A stretch of DNA of 64,000 nucleotides, from NCBI GenBank assembly GCA_035535195.1, contig DATLQK010000040.1:1-64000 (forward strand), in the 5' to 3' direction. Positions 1 to 7,914 of this stretch are shown piece after piece. The stretch comes from JACDAN01 sp035535195. GTDB lineage: Bacteria > Actinomycetota > Thermoleophilia > Gaiellales > Gaiellaceae. The translations under genes and the position numbers were made by a program. Numbering within the stretch: position 1 is the first letter of the stretch; the number at the start of each line of letters is the position of its first letter. A model generated the notes under the pieces. That model saw only the letters and a program-made list of their open reading frames with translations, searched no databases and was not told the DNA's origin.

Positions 1-492
1 CACGAGGAGGGGAAGGGCTTCACGGTCGCGATGGCGACTCTCGACGGGGGCCGCATCGGGATCGGCGCGCAGGCGGTCGGTATCGCCCAGGCGGCGTACG
101 ACTTCGCGCGGAACTACGCGCTCGAGCGGAAGCAGTTCGGCAAGGCGATCGGGGAGCACCAGGCGATCCAGTTCAAGCTGGCGGACATGGCGACGGAGAT
201 CGACGCGGCCCGGCTCCTCGTCTACCGCGCGGCGTGGCTGAAGCAGCAGGGGCAGCCGCACGGGGAGGAGGGTGCGAAGGCGAAGCTCTTCGCCTCCGAG
301 ACCGCGCGCCGGCAGACCGGAGAGGCGATCCAGATCCTCGGCGGCTACGGGTACACGAAGGAGTTCCCGGTCGAGCGCTACTACCGCGACGCGAAGATCA
401 CGGAGATCTACGAGGGGACGAGCGAGATCCAGCGGCTCGTGATCGCGCGCTCGATCCTCGGCCTCAAGCAGCGCGAGCTCGCCGCCGGCTAG
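1..492 (+). CDS. acyl-CoA dehydrogenase, C-terminal part (gene starts before window)
   Basis: The reading frame is open from base 1, and about 163 residues remain. This is the C-terminal four-helix domain of the acyl-CoA dehydrogenase flavoprotein family, which oxidises acyl-CoA to enoyl-CoA and passes electrons to ETF. Visible signatures are the R-K-Q-F-G segment (about residue 44), the G-G-Y-G-Y-T motif, and E-I-Y-E-G-T-S-E-I-Q-R near the end, whose glutamate before G-T-S is the usual catalytic base. Family membership is certain. Chain-length specificity cannot be read from this piece. The stop codon overlaps the next GTG start by one base. Its likely electron acceptors, etfBA and ETF:quinone oxidoreductase, lie about 9 kb downstream. 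Confidence 0.95.
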   Translation, partial: HEEGKGFTVAMATLDGGRIGIGAQAVGIAQAAYDFARNYALERKQFGKAIGEHQAIQFKLADMATEIDAARLLVYRAAWLKQQGQPHGEEGAKAKLFASETARRQTGEAIQILGGYGYTKEFPVERYYRDAKITEIYEGTSEIQRLVIARSILGLKQRELAAG

Positions 493-1031
493 TGGCAGAC
501 CGCCCGCTCGGGACGTACCTCGGCCTCGTCCTCGCCGATCAGAACCCCGAGCTCGCCGCGGCGCACGACGAGCTCTATCCAGAGCGGGTCGACGAGGGCA
601 TCCCGCTCTCGATCACGCTGCTCTATCCGTTCGCACCGGTGGGGGACGTGGACGAGCATCGCGACACGCTCGAAGTGTTCTTCGCGTCGTACGAGCCGTT
701 CGACCTCGAGCTCGCCCGCCTCGCGCAGTGGGAGGAGGGCGGGGCGGTCTACGCCGTGCCCGAGCCGGAGCAGCCGCTCCGAGACCTGATGCGGTCGCTC
801 TGGCGGCTGTTCCCGCAGTACCCGCCGTATGGGCAGGAGGGGATCGACCCACCGCCGCATGCGTCGCTGATCTTCACCGGCGGTGACGAGCCGGCGGCTG
901 CGCTCGCCCGGGTCGAACGGCGGCTCGAGCGCGTGCTCCCAGCCCGGTTCCACATCGCCGAGGTCGTGCTGATGGAGGAGACGGCGCCGGATCGCTGGCG
1001 GGTCCGCGAGACGTTCCGGCTGGGAACCTAA
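492..1031 (+). CDS. 2'-5' RNA ligase-like (2H phosphoesterase) family protein
   Basis: A 179-residue protein starting at GTG 492, which overlaps the last base of the preceding stop codon, so translational coupling is likely. The fold signature is the pair of HxTx motifs of 2H phosphoesterases. The second is intact (P-P-H-A-S-L-I-F, near residue 120). The first reads S-I-T-L-L-Y-P-F (near residue 38), with serine where the catalytic histidine normally sits. The family includes RNA 2',3'-cyclic phosphodiesterases. With one histidine lost, activity is uncertain and this copy may only bind nucleotide. The gene is not obviously related to its fatty-acid neighbours. Confidence 0.75.
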   Translation: MADRPLGTYLGLVLADQNPELAAAHDELYPERVDEGIPLSITLLYPFAPVGDVDEHRDTLEVFFASYEPFDLELARLAQWEEGGAVYAVPEPEQPLRDLMRSLWRLFPQYPPYGQEGIDPPPHASLIFTGGDEPAAALARVERRLERVLPARFHIAEVVLMEETAPDRWRVRETFRLGT

Positions 1032-1040
1032 GCTTCACGC

Positions 1041-1619
1041 ATGCCCCGGAAGGCAGACGAGCCCGTTCGCCTCACGCGCATCTACACGCGCGGCGGAGAC
1101 GCCGGCGAGACGAGCCTCGGCGACGGCAGCCGCGTCCCGAAGCTCGACTGCCGCATCACTGCGTTCGGCACCGTCGACGAGCTGAACTCCCTCATCGGGG
1201 TCGCGCGCGCCGGCGACGTTCCGGCGGAGATCCGGCCGGTGCTCGAGCGCGTCCAGAACGAGCTCTTCGACGTCGGCGCCGACGTCAGCGTCCCGTTCGG
1301 CGTGGGTGATGGGCGGCTCCGCGTTTCGCAGTCGCAGATCGACTCGCTCGAGGCCGACTGCGACCGCTTCAACGCCGAACTGCCCGAGCTGAAGAGCTTC
1401 GTGCTGCCCGGCGGGTCGGAGGCGGCGGCGCGGATCCACGTCGCCCGTGCCGTCTGCCGGCGGGCGGAGCGCGCCGTGCTGGACGCGGCCGACCAGGTTG
1501 AGCTGAACCCGCTCGTCCCGGTCTACCTGAACCGGCTCTCCGACCTGCTCTTCATCCTGGCGCGGACGGCGAACGCGGGCGGCTCGGAACCCCTCTGGAA
1601 GCCTGGCAGCTCCTCCTAG
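1041..1619 (+). CDS. cob(I)alamin adenosyltransferase, PduO type
   Basis: A 192-residue protein from ATG 1041. It carries the PduO-family N-terminal signature R-I-Y-T-R-G-G-D-A-G-E-T-S-L near residue 12, which forms the ATP site, and a second signature near residue 145 (A-R-A-V-C-R-R-A-E-R). The family converts cob(I)alamin and ATP to adenosylcobalamin. That cofactor is required by methylmalonyl-CoA mutase, encoded just downstream (mcmA1) and at 7516 (mcmA2), so the context fits cofactor supply and repair. The 3' end overlaps the inferred start of the TSUP permease gene by 25 bp. Confidence 0.93.
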   Translation: MPRKADEPVRLTRIYTRGGDAGETSLGDGSRVPKLDCRITAFGTVDELNSLIGVARAGDVPAEIRPVLERVQNELFDVGADVSVPFGVGDGRLRVSQSQIDSLEADCDRFNAELPELKSFVLPGGSEAAARIHVARAVCRRAERAVLDAADQVELNPLVPVYLNRLSDLLFILARTANAGGSEPLWKPGSSS

Positions 1620-2344
1620 CGTTCCTCGCGTCGTTCGTCGCCGGCTACCTGGGCTCGGCGATCGGGCTCGTGCTCGGGACGCTGCGCCTGCCGGCGATCC
1701 TGCTCCTGTCCGGTGACGCGGCGGCCGGGGCCGGTACGAACGTCGCGATCAGTGCCGCCTCGGCGGGGGGAGGCAGCGTCCGACACGCGCGAGAAGGGCG
1801 GGTCGACCGGCGCGTCGTCACCTGGATGCTTCCGCCTTCCGTCGCGGGCGCCGTCGTCGGTGCGCTGCTGACCGACGAGCTCCCGACGCGCCTGCTCCTC
1901 GCGACGATCGCGGTGATTCTGGCCTGGAGCGGGGCGGACTTGCTCTTCCGGCCGATCGAGGCACGGCCGAGCGACGAGCCGAGGCTGTCGCCGGCCGTCG
2001 TTTTCGGCTTCCTGATCGGTGTCCTCGGCGGCGCCGTCGGCGTGATCCTCGGGACGCTGAGGATGCCGGCGCTCCTCCGCGGCGTCGGCCTGACCGCGCA
2101 CAAGGCCGTCGGCACGAACCTCGTGATCGGCTTCGCGCTCGGGCTCGTCGCTTTCGTGACCCACGCGCTGCTCGGCCAGGTGGAGTGGGACCTGCTTGCC
2201 GTCGGCGTCGCCGGCGCCTTGCCCGGGGGCTGGCTCGGCGCGAGGCTCACGGGTCGGATCTCCGAGAACACGATCCGGGTCGCGCTCGGCGTGGCCCTGC
2301 TCGTGATCGCCCTCGCATTCGCGGTGGAGGCGCTGCTCGGCTAG
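1595..2344 (+). CDS. TSUP family (TauE/SafE-like) membrane permease, apparent CTG start
   Basis: The protein is about 249 residues with roughly eight hydrophobic segments and two related halves, each holding a G-T-L-R-(L/M)-P motif (near residues 31 and 154), the internal repeat typical of TSUP (sulfite exporter TauE/SafE) permeases. The first ATG/GTG/TTG in frame is GTG 1670, which would delete the first membrane helix (W-Q-L-L-L-A-F-L-A-S-F). That helix is open upstream, and the only plausible initiator is CTG 1595, inside the end of the adenosyltransferase gene. Substrate is unknown; sulfonate or sulfite is only the family's usual guess. The start is inferred and the family call is firm. 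Confidence 0.8.
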   Translation: MEAWQLLLAFLASFVAGYLGSAIGLVLGTLRLPAILLLSGDAAAGAGTNVAISAASAGGGSVRHAREGRVDRRVVTWMLPPSVAGAVVGALLTDELPTRLLLATIAVILAWSGADLLFRPIEARPSDEPRLSPAVVFGFLIGVLGGAVGVILGTLRMPALLRGVGLTAHKAVGTNLVIGFALGLVAFVTHALLGQVEWDLLAVGVAGALPGGWLGARLTGRISENTIRVALGVALLVIALAFAVEALLG

Positions 2345-2387
2345 CCGGAGCGGGCGGCCCTCCGAATCGGCGATGGAGGCCGAGACC

Positions 2388-4082
2388 ATGAGTGCTACTT
2401 ACAATTCGTCTCTGATGGCGACGACCGAAGACCGGCCGAAGAGCGTCACCGCTCTCGAGGAGTGGCGCCGCGGGCTCTACGAGGCCTCCGGCGAGCGCCA
2501 GGGAGAGCTGTTCTCGACCATCTCGGGCGTCGCGATCGACCCGCTCTACACGGCCGAGTCGGTCGAGGTCGACGAGGAGCGGGACCTCGGCTACCCCGGC
2601 GTCTTCCCGTTCACGCGCGGTGTGTACCCGTCGATGTACCGCGGGAAGCTCTGGACTATGCGGCAGTTCGCCGGCTTCGGCACGGCCGAGGAGACGAACG
2701 AGCGCTTCCGCTACCTCCTCGACCACGGCCAGACGGGCCTCTCGACGGCCTTCGACATGCCGTCGCTGATGGGCTACGACTCCGACCACCCGCGGTCGCT
2801 CGGCGAGGTGGGCCGGGAGGGGGTCGCGATCGACTCCCTCGAGGACATGGAGACGCTGTTCTCGGGGATCCCGCTCGGCGAGGTCTCGACCTCGATGACG
2901 ATCAACTGCACCGCGCCGATCGCGCTCGCCTTCTACGTAGGCGTCGCCGAGCGCCAGGGCGTCCCCCGCTCGGAGCTCCGCGGAACGATCCAGACGGACA
3001 TCCTCAAGGAGTACATCGCGCAGAAGGAGTGGATCTTCCCGCCCGAGCCGTCGATGCGCCTCGTCACCGACATGGTCGAGTTCTGCGCCCGGGAGATGCC
3101 CAAGTGGCATCCGATCTCGATCTCCGGCTACCACATCCGCGAGGCCGGCTCGAACGCCGTCCAGGAGCTCGCGTTCACCCTCATGAACGGGTTCACGTAT
3201 GTGGAGGCGGCGATGGAGCGCGGCCTCGACGTCGACGACTTCGCCCCGCGGCTCTCGTTCTTCTTCAACGCGCACATCGACTTCTTCGAGGAGATCGCGA
3301 AGTACCGCGCCGCCCGGCGGATCTGGGGGCGCGAGCTGCGCCACCGCTATGGCGCCAAGAACCCGCGCTCGTGGCTGATGCGCTTCCACACCCAGACCGC
3401 CGGCGTCTCACTGACGGCGCAGCAGCCCGAGGTCAACATCGTCCGTACCGCGCTCGAGGCGCTCTCGGCTGTGCTCGGCGGCACCCAGTCGCTGCACACG
3501 AACTCGTTCGACGAGGCGCTCGCGCTCCCGACCGAGCACGCCGTCCGCCTGGCGTTGCGCACCCAGCAGGTGATCGCGCACGAGACCGGCGTCGCCAGCA
3601 CAATCGACCCGCTCGGCGGCTCGTACTTCCTGGAGGACCTGACGAACCGGCTCGAGGCGCAGGCCAACGAGTACTTCGAGCAGATCCGTGCGCTCGGCGG
3701 CGTCGTGCCCGCGATCAAGGAGAACTTCTTCCAGAAGGAGATCGCGGACGCGTCCTACCGCTATCAGTCCGAGCTGGAGCAGGGGCAGCGCGTGATCGTC
3801 GGCGTCAACCGCTACCGCCAGGACGACGAGCGGGAGCTCGAGCTCCTGCGGATCGACCCGGCGCTCGAGGAGAAGCAGATCACCCGGGTTCGCTCGCTCC
3901 GCGAGCGGCGCGACCAGGCGGCCGCCGACGCGGCGCTCGCGAAGCTGAAGGAGGGCGCGGCCGGCGACGCCAACCTAATGCCGCTGATCCTGGAGTGCGC
4001 GAAGGCCGACGTCACCATGGGCGAGATGTGCGATGCCCTACGCGAGATCTGGGGTGTCTGGCGCGAGACCCCGGTCTTCTAG
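2388..4082 (+). CDS. mcmA1: methylmalonyl-CoA mutase, large (catalytic barrel) subunit
   Basis: A 564-residue protein that converts (R)-methylmalonyl-CoA to succinyl-CoA together with the B12-binding subunit (7516-7914). It contains the substrate-binding TIM barrel only: P-G-V-F-P-F-T-R-G near residue 62, F-D-M-P-S-L-M-G-Y-D, I-S-I-S-G-Y-H-I-R-E-A-G-S-N, and H-T-Q-T-A-G-V-S-L-T. It ends without a cobalamin domain, the usual length for the split form. ATG 2388 is chosen because GGAGG (2375-2379) lies 8 nt upstream; ATG 2373 has no such site and would contain it. Stop codons of this gene and the convergent MFS gene are 3 bp apart. Role: propionyl-CoA or branched-chain catabolism. Confidence 0.95.
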   Translation: MSATYNSSLMATTEDRPKSVTALEEWRRGLYEASGERQGELFSTISGVAIDPLYTAESVEVDEERDLGYPGVFPFTRGVYPSMYRGKLWTMRQFAGFGTAEETNERFRYLLDHGQTGLSTAFDMPSLMGYDSDHPRSLGEVGREGVAIDSLEDMETLFSGIPLGEVSTSMTINCTAPIALAFYVGVAERQGVPRSELRGTIQTDILKEYIAQKEWIFPPEPSMRLVTDMVEFCAREMPKWHPISISGYHIREAGSNAVQELAFTLMNGFTYVEAAMERGLDVDDFAPRLSFFFNAHIDFFEEIAKYRAARRIWGRELRHRYGAKNPRSWLMRFHTQTAGVSLTAQQPEVNIVRTALEALSAVLGGTQSLHTNSFDEALALPTEHAVRLALRTQQVIAHETGVASTIDPLGGSYFLEDLTNRLEAQANEYFEQIRALGGVVPAIKENFFQKEIADASYRYQSELEQGQRVIVGVNRYRQDDERELELLRIDPALEEKQITRVRSLRERRDQAAADAALAKLKEGAAGDANLMPLILECAKADVTMGEMCDALREIWGVWRETPVF

Positions 4083-4085
4083 TCG

Positions 4086-5258
4086 CTAATCCGGCGCTCG
4101 CACGAGGCTGGCGAGCACGGCGAGAACCAGCCCCGCCGCTGCGACGCTGAAGGCGATGCCGGCCGGACGAAGACCGAACGCGTTGGCGGCGAGCCCGGTG
4201 CCGATCACCGGCACCGAGAGGCCGACGTAGATCACGACGAAGAAGCTCGAAGCGGTCTCGCCGCGGCGCTCGACCGGCGCTCGCTGGTTGATCGCCGCGA
4301 GCCCCGCCCCGATCCCGAGGCCTTGCCCGACCCCGACGACAACCGCGCTCGCATAGAGCAGCGCGAGCGAGTCGAACGCAAGGGCCAGCGCCAGCAGTCC
4401 GGTGCCCGAGGCCAGAAGCACGCACGCAGCGACGAGCGCCCGACGGTCGTTGAGGCGCGCGACTGCGAGCTGCCCGACGATCGAGCCCCCGAAGACGATG
4501 AAGACGAGCAGGCCGGCGAGGGTGTGACTCGTCCGGTCGAGCACCTGGGCGAGGAACACCGGAGCAACGGAGCTCAACACGCCGGCGACGGCGAAGGCCG
4601 CGAAGCCGGTCGTGGCGCCGCGGATGAAGACCGAGCGCACTTCCTCTGGCACGCTCAGCCGCTGAAAGCGAAGACGAAACTGGCGTCGCGGCACGCTTTC
4701 GCGCACGAGCGGGAGAGCGACGACGGCCGGGACGAGCAGCCCGAGCTGAACGAGGAAGGGGAGCCGCAGCGGAGACCTGGCGTAGTCGGCAAGCAAGCCG
4801 GCGAGGAGGGTTCCAAGCCCCAGACCGCCGAGGTTCACGATTACCGCGACGAAGCTGCCGAGCCGGCGGCGGCCGCCCGGGGCGAGATCGACCAGCGTGG
4901 CCGTCGCCGTCCCCGTGAAGAGGCCGGCGGACAAGCCCGAGACGACCCGCCCGGCGAAGATCGGGAGCAGCGAGTCGGCAAGGACGAAGAGGAATGCGCT
5001 CAGGGCCGAGAGCAGGAGGCCGGCGACGAGAATCGGTTTCCGGCCAACCGCGTCCGAGAGCTCCCCGAATGCCAGCAGCGCCGCGATCACGCCGAACGCA
5101 TAGACGGCAAAGATCAGGGTCACCATCAGCGTTCCGAACGAGTAGCGCTGCTCGAAGAGCGGGTAGAGCGGCGTCGGGAGCGTTGCTCCCAGCATCGTCA
5201 CCAGGAACGCATAGGCAACGATGACAAAGCCGGCCGTTCGACTCACGTGCCGCGGCAC
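4086..5258 (-). CDS. MFS transporter
   Basis: A 390-residue protein with about 12 hydrophobic helices. The major facilitator signature between helices 2 and 3 is present (G-E-L-S-D-A-V-G-R-K-P, near residue 63), with an R-V-V-S-G-L-S-A-G segment in helix 4. The family moves small molecules across the inner membrane using ion gradients. The sequence resembles drug-efflux-type members, but the substrate cannot be inferred. The start is GTG 5258, preceded by a TACGTT hexamer 8 nt upstream (5267-5272, minus strand) and no Shine-Dalgarno sequence. It is transcribed divergently from the 5337 gene. Confidence 0.88.
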   Translation of the reverse strand: MPRHVSRTAGFVIVAYAFLVTMLGATLPTPLYPLFEQRYSFGTLMVTLIFAVYAFGVIAALLAFGELSDAVGRKPILVAGLLLSALSAFLFVLADSLLPIFAGRVVSGLSAGLFTGTATATLVDLAPGGRRRLGSFVAVIVNLGGLGLGTLLAGLLADYARSPLRLPFLVQLGLLVPAVVALPLVRESVPRRQFRLRFQRLSVPEEVRSVFIRGATTGFAAFAVAGVLSSVAPVFLAQVLDRTSHTLAGLLVFIVFGGSIVGQLAVARLNDRRALVAACVLLASGTGLLALALAFDSLALLYASAVVVGVGQGLGIGAGLAAINQRAPVERRGETASSFFVVIYVGLSVPVIGTGLAANAFGLRPAGIAFSVAAAGLVLAVLASLVRAPD

Positions 5259-5266
5259 AGCGGCGA

Positions 5267-5328
5267 AACGTAACCGGTTCGCGGCCGAAAACCGCGCCTA
5301 ACAGGCCCGGAAAAGCTTCGTCTAACCT
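5267..5328. promoter_or_regulatory. divergent promoter region, MFS gene / 5337 gene
   Basis: Minus-strand TACGTT at 5272-5267 lies 8 nt before GTG 5258. Plus-strand TAACCT at 5323-5328 lies 8 nt before ATG 5337. Both match TANNNT at the spacing seen before other leading genes here. No convincing -35 boxes are visible. Confidence 0.5.
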
Positions 5329-5336
5329 GTGACGAA

Positions 5337-5897
5337 ATGAACGTGCGCGGACTCACCACCTCCCGTGGGCTCAACCGTGCCCTGCCCTGGATCGCCGGCG
5401 CTGTGCTGCTCCTCGGCGTGCTCGCGTTCTGGCAGAGCCAGGTCCGCGGGGACAGCAACCCGGAGACCTTCTCGAACCAGACGGTCACGAACCAGGGCGC
5501 GCAGAAGACGGTCGATCTCGCCCCCGAAGCGCGCCAGGTCGTCGTCGAGTTCATCAAGACCGCGGTGATGCGCAGGAACCTCGACCGCGCGTGGCAGATC
5601 TCCGGCCCGCAGATCCGGCAGGACATGTCGCTGCAGCAGTGGCGGACGGGCAACATCCCCGTCGTCCCGTATCCGAACGCCGAGGTCAAGAACTCCCCGG
5701 TGAAGATCACGTGGTCGTACCCGAACGACGCGGGGCTCGAGGTCGTGCTCCAGCCGAAGGCGGGGTCGAAGGAGAAGCCGCAGCTCTTCTTCGTCGGGGT
5801 GAAGAAGGTCGGGTCCGGCACCACGGCCAAGTGGGTCGTGGACTACTGGGCGCCCTACGCGCCGCCGCCGATCCCGAGCACGCCGCAGGGCAGCTAG
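5337..5897 (+). CDS. membrane-anchored protein of unknown function (tandem paralogue A)
   Basis: A 186-residue protein with one N-terminal membrane helix (residues about 14-32) and a soluble domain likely outside the membrane. I do not recognise a named family. The soluble part shares order and motifs with the next protein: an R-x-V-V-V-E-F-I-x-T-A-V helix, D-x-A-W-x-I-S-x-P-x-I-R-Q-x-M-S, then W-R-T-G-N-I-P-V-V-P-Y-P, and a final W-V-V-D-Y-W-A-P. The arrangement recalls NTF2-like or lumazine-binding-like small domains, but this is only an impression. It is probably expressed with the downstream paralogue from a TAACCT promoter 8 nt before the start. Confidence 0.75.
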   Translation: MNVRGLTTSRGLNRALPWIAGAVLLLGVLAFWQSQVRGDSNPETFSNQTVTNQGAQKTVDLAPEARQVVVEFIKTAVMRRNLDRAWQISGPQIRQDMSLQQWRTGNIPVVPYPNAEVKNSPVKITWSYPNDAGLEVVLQPKAGSKEKPQLFFVGVKKVGSGTTAKWVVDYWAPYAPPPIPSTPQGS

Positions 5898-5928
5898 AGG
5901 GCTCCGCCGTCAGGAGTAACGTGCGAGC

Positions 5929-6699
5929 GTGACGTTCTTCCGCTCACCTCGCTGGAGAAAGCGCCTGGCGTGGCTCGGCGCCGCAGCTCTGCTCGTGGGC
6001 GCCGCCCTAATGGTCTCGGTGCGCTACTCGAACAGCGGCCGCCAGGAGCCGGAGGAGGTGGTCGTCGACCTCCCGCAGCAGGCGCAGGTCTACCGCGAGC
6101 CGAAGCACATCCGGCTGACGCGGATCCAGCGAGCGAAGGTGCTGGCGACCGCGGCGAACTTCGTCACCCACGCTGTGGCGAGGCAAGAGGTCGGGCAGGC
6201 GTACGACGTCACCCACCCGACGCTGCGCCAGGGCATGAGCCGCGCGGAGTGGAGCGGCGGGACGATCCCGGTCGAGCCCTACCCCGTCGATGAGGCCCGC
6301 TGGAAGCTCGTCTACGCCTACGAGGATGCGATCGGCCTCCAGGTGCTCCTCTTCCCGACGGCGAAGTCGGGGCTCCGGCCCGCCGTCTTCGACATGGAGC
6401 TCGCGCCGAGCGGCCGCCGGTTCCTGGTCAGCTCCTGGGCGCCCACCGGCATGGCGGGAGGCGGGACGCCGTCAGGGCCTGCCGCGGCAGGAGTCGGCGG
6501 AACCCGTGACCTCGCAGCCACGTTCGACGGCCCGGCCCGGCTCGACCAGCGCTGGCTGCTCGCGCCGATCCTCCTCTTCTCGCTCGTCCCGATCCTGCTG
6601 ATCGCGTTCTTCGTCCGCGGCTGGCTCCGCGGGCGCCGCGCTGCCGCCGCGTACGCCACGGGCAGAGAGCTGCCGCCGCTCCCGAGGCCCCGCTCCTAG
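5929..6699 (+). CDS. membrane-anchored protein of unknown function (tandem paralogue B)
   Basis: A 256-residue protein starting at GTG 5929 with AGGAG 12 nt upstream. Helices are seen near residues 12-30 and 206-228, followed by a basic tail, so the middle domain probably lies outside with both ends in the membrane. That domain repeats the plan of paralogue A: L-R-Q-G-M-S-R-A-E-W, G-G-T-I-P-V-E-P-Y-P, a Y-A-Y-E-D-A-I-G-L-Q-V strand pair, and F-L-V-S-S-W-A-P. The second helix and a glycine/alanine linker are absent from A. Function is unknown. The gene ends in a palindrome shared with the convergent MBL gene. Confidence 0.75.
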   Translation: MTFFRSPRWRKRLAWLGAAALLVGAALMVSVRYSNSGRQEPEEVVVDLPQQAQVYREPKHIRLTRIQRAKVLATAANFVTHAVARQEVGQAYDVTHPTLRQGMSRAEWSGGTIPVEPYPVDEARWKLVYAYEDAIGLQVLLFPTAKSGLRPAVFDMELAPSGRRFLVSSWAPTGMAGGGTPSGPAAAGVGGTRDLAATFDGPARLDQRWLLAPILLFSLVPILLIAFFVRGWLRGRRAAAAYATGRELPPLPRPRS

Positions 6700-6709
6700 C
6701 TCGAGCTAG
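6696..6709. terminator. 14-bp perfect palindrome spanning two convergent stop codons
   Basis: CTAGCTC-GAGCTAG includes the TAG stop of the plus-strand gene (6697-6699) and the stop of the minus-strand MBL gene (6708-6706). It has no T tract, so any termination function is weak or inferred. Confidence 0.35.
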
Positions 6710-7443
6710 ACCCCGGTCTCGAAGCCGTCGTGGACCTGCTCGTACTCCGGCCCGAGCGGTCGCTCCTTCGGCCGGTGGGTGAGCAGGAGGCGATTCGCTC
6801 CGGATGCCTGAAACGCGGCGTTCGCCTCGTCGGCGGCGAGGTGGCCGCGGGCACCGCCCTCGGGGTTCGGCTCGAGCAGCGTCGCCTCGCACAGGAAGAG
6901 GTCGGCGTCCCGTGCGAGCTCGGCGAGCTCGTCGCTCGGGCCCGAGTCGCCCGAGTAGGCAAGGGTCTTGCCGTTGCACGAGACGCGGAAGCCGAAGGCG
7001 AGCAGCTCGTAGTGAAGGACGTGCCTCGGCGTGACCCGGAAGCCGGCCGTCTCGAACGGCTCCCCGTCCTCGTACTCCTTGATGTGGAACGCCTTCGTGA
7101 ACATGTCCGGCGTCCCGAGGCGCTCGCCGATCTCGCTGAGGAGCTGGTAGCCGCCTGGCGGGATCCAGAGCTCGGGGCGTGGGTGATCGGCGGCGGGCCC
7201 GAACCAGAGGGCCCAGACCCACGGGACGATGTCGCCCCAGTGGTCGAGGTGCCAGTGGGTGAGGCAGATGGCGTCGACCCGCGGCCAGTCCGCATCCTCC
7301 CGTTCCCGGAGCTTTGCGAGCACGCCCGCCCCGCAATCCAGGAGGACGCGTCGTCCCTGGCTCTCGACCAGGTAGCCGGACTGCGCGCCGCCCGGATTCG
7401 GCCAGGCCGGCGAGCAGCCGACGACCGACAACTTCATTTCCAT
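6706..7443 (-). CDS. MBL-fold metallo-hydrolase (RNase Z-like group)
   Basis: A 245-residue protein with the metallo-beta-lactamase metal motif T-H-W-H-L-D-H near residue 60 (HxHxDH), a later H-V-L-H segment, the Y-S-G-D-S-G strand with metal-binding aspartate, and a final L-L-L-T-H-R-P. Length and order fit ribonuclease Z or arylsulfatase-like hydrolases, but the long RNase Z exosite arm is not seen, so the substrate is open. ATG 7443 is chosen because a TATACG hexamer ends 7 nt upstream; ATG 7437 is an alternative. It is divergent from mcmA2, with only 72 bp between the start codons. Confidence 0.85.
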   Translation of the reverse strand: MEMKLSVVGCSPAWPNPGGAQSGYLVESQGRRVLLDCGAGVLAKLREREDADWPRVDAICLTHWHLDHWGDIVPWVWALWFGPAADHPRPELWIPPGGYQLLSEIGERLGTPDMFTKAFHIKEYEDGEPFETAGFRVTPRHVLHYELLAFGFRVSCNGKTLAYSGDSGPSDELAELARDADLFLCEATLLEPNPEGGARGHLAADEANAAFQASGANRLLLTHRPKERPLGPEYEQVHDGFETGV

Positions 7444-7450
7444 AGTCTGG

Positions 7451-7508
7451 CGTATACCCGGACGAAGAGGCGGTGGGAAATCTTCCCGCTCGAAGCCGTT
7501 CCTATACT
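7451..7508. promoter_or_regulatory. divergent leaderless promoters for MBL gene and mcmA2
   Basis: Minus-strand TATACG (7456-7451) lies 7 nt before ATG 7443. Plus-strand TATACT (7503-7508) lies 7 nt before GTG 7516. With a transcription start 7 nt past each -10 box, both mRNAs would begin at or next to the start codon. Neither gene has a Shine-Dalgarno sequence. Confidence 0.6.
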
Positions 7509-7515
7509 CAGGTCC

Positions 7516-7914
7516 GTGGCAGCCAAGATCAGGGTCGTGATCGCGAAGCCCGGCCTGGACGGGCACGATCGCGGTGCGAAGATCATCGCGAGGGCGCTCC
7601 GGGACGCCGGGATGGAGGTCATCTACACCGGCCTCCACCAGACGCCGGAGCAGATCGTCGAGACCGCGATTCAGGAGGACGCGGACGCGGTCGGCATCTC
7701 GATTCTGTCCGGGGCGCACATGACGCTCGTCCCGAAGATCGTGGAGGGTCTCAAAGAGAACGGCGCTGACGACGTCCTGATCGTGGTCGGCGGGACGATC
7801 CCGCGCGAGGATTCGGAGGAGCTCAAGCGCCAGGGGGTCGCCGAAGTCTTCACCCCGGGAGCGCCGATGGCCGAGATCGTCGAGTTCTTGCGCGAGAAGG
7901 TGCCCGTCAGCTGA
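7516..7914 (+). CDS. mcmA2: methylmalonyl-CoA mutase, cobalamin-binding subunit
   Basis: A 132-residue Rossmann-like B12-binding domain. The cobalamin ligand motif D-x-H-x-x-G is present as D-G-H-D-R-G at residues 15-20, followed by S-I-L-S-G-A-H and G-G-T-I-P, which wrap the nucleotide tail. It is the missing half of the mutase whose barrel subunit is at 2388-4082. The pair is separated here by five unrelated genes. The start is GTG 7516, the first residue of the conserved core, with a TATACT hexamer 7 nt upstream. Its stop codon overlaps the inferred start of the enoyl-CoA hydratase gene. Confidence 0.95.
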   Translation: MAAKIRVVIAKPGLDGHDRGAKIIARALRDAGMEVIYTGLHQTPEQIVETAIQEDADAVGISILSGAHMTLVPKIVEGLKENGADDVLIVVGGTIPREDSEELKRQGVAEVFTPGAPMAEIVEFLREKVPVS

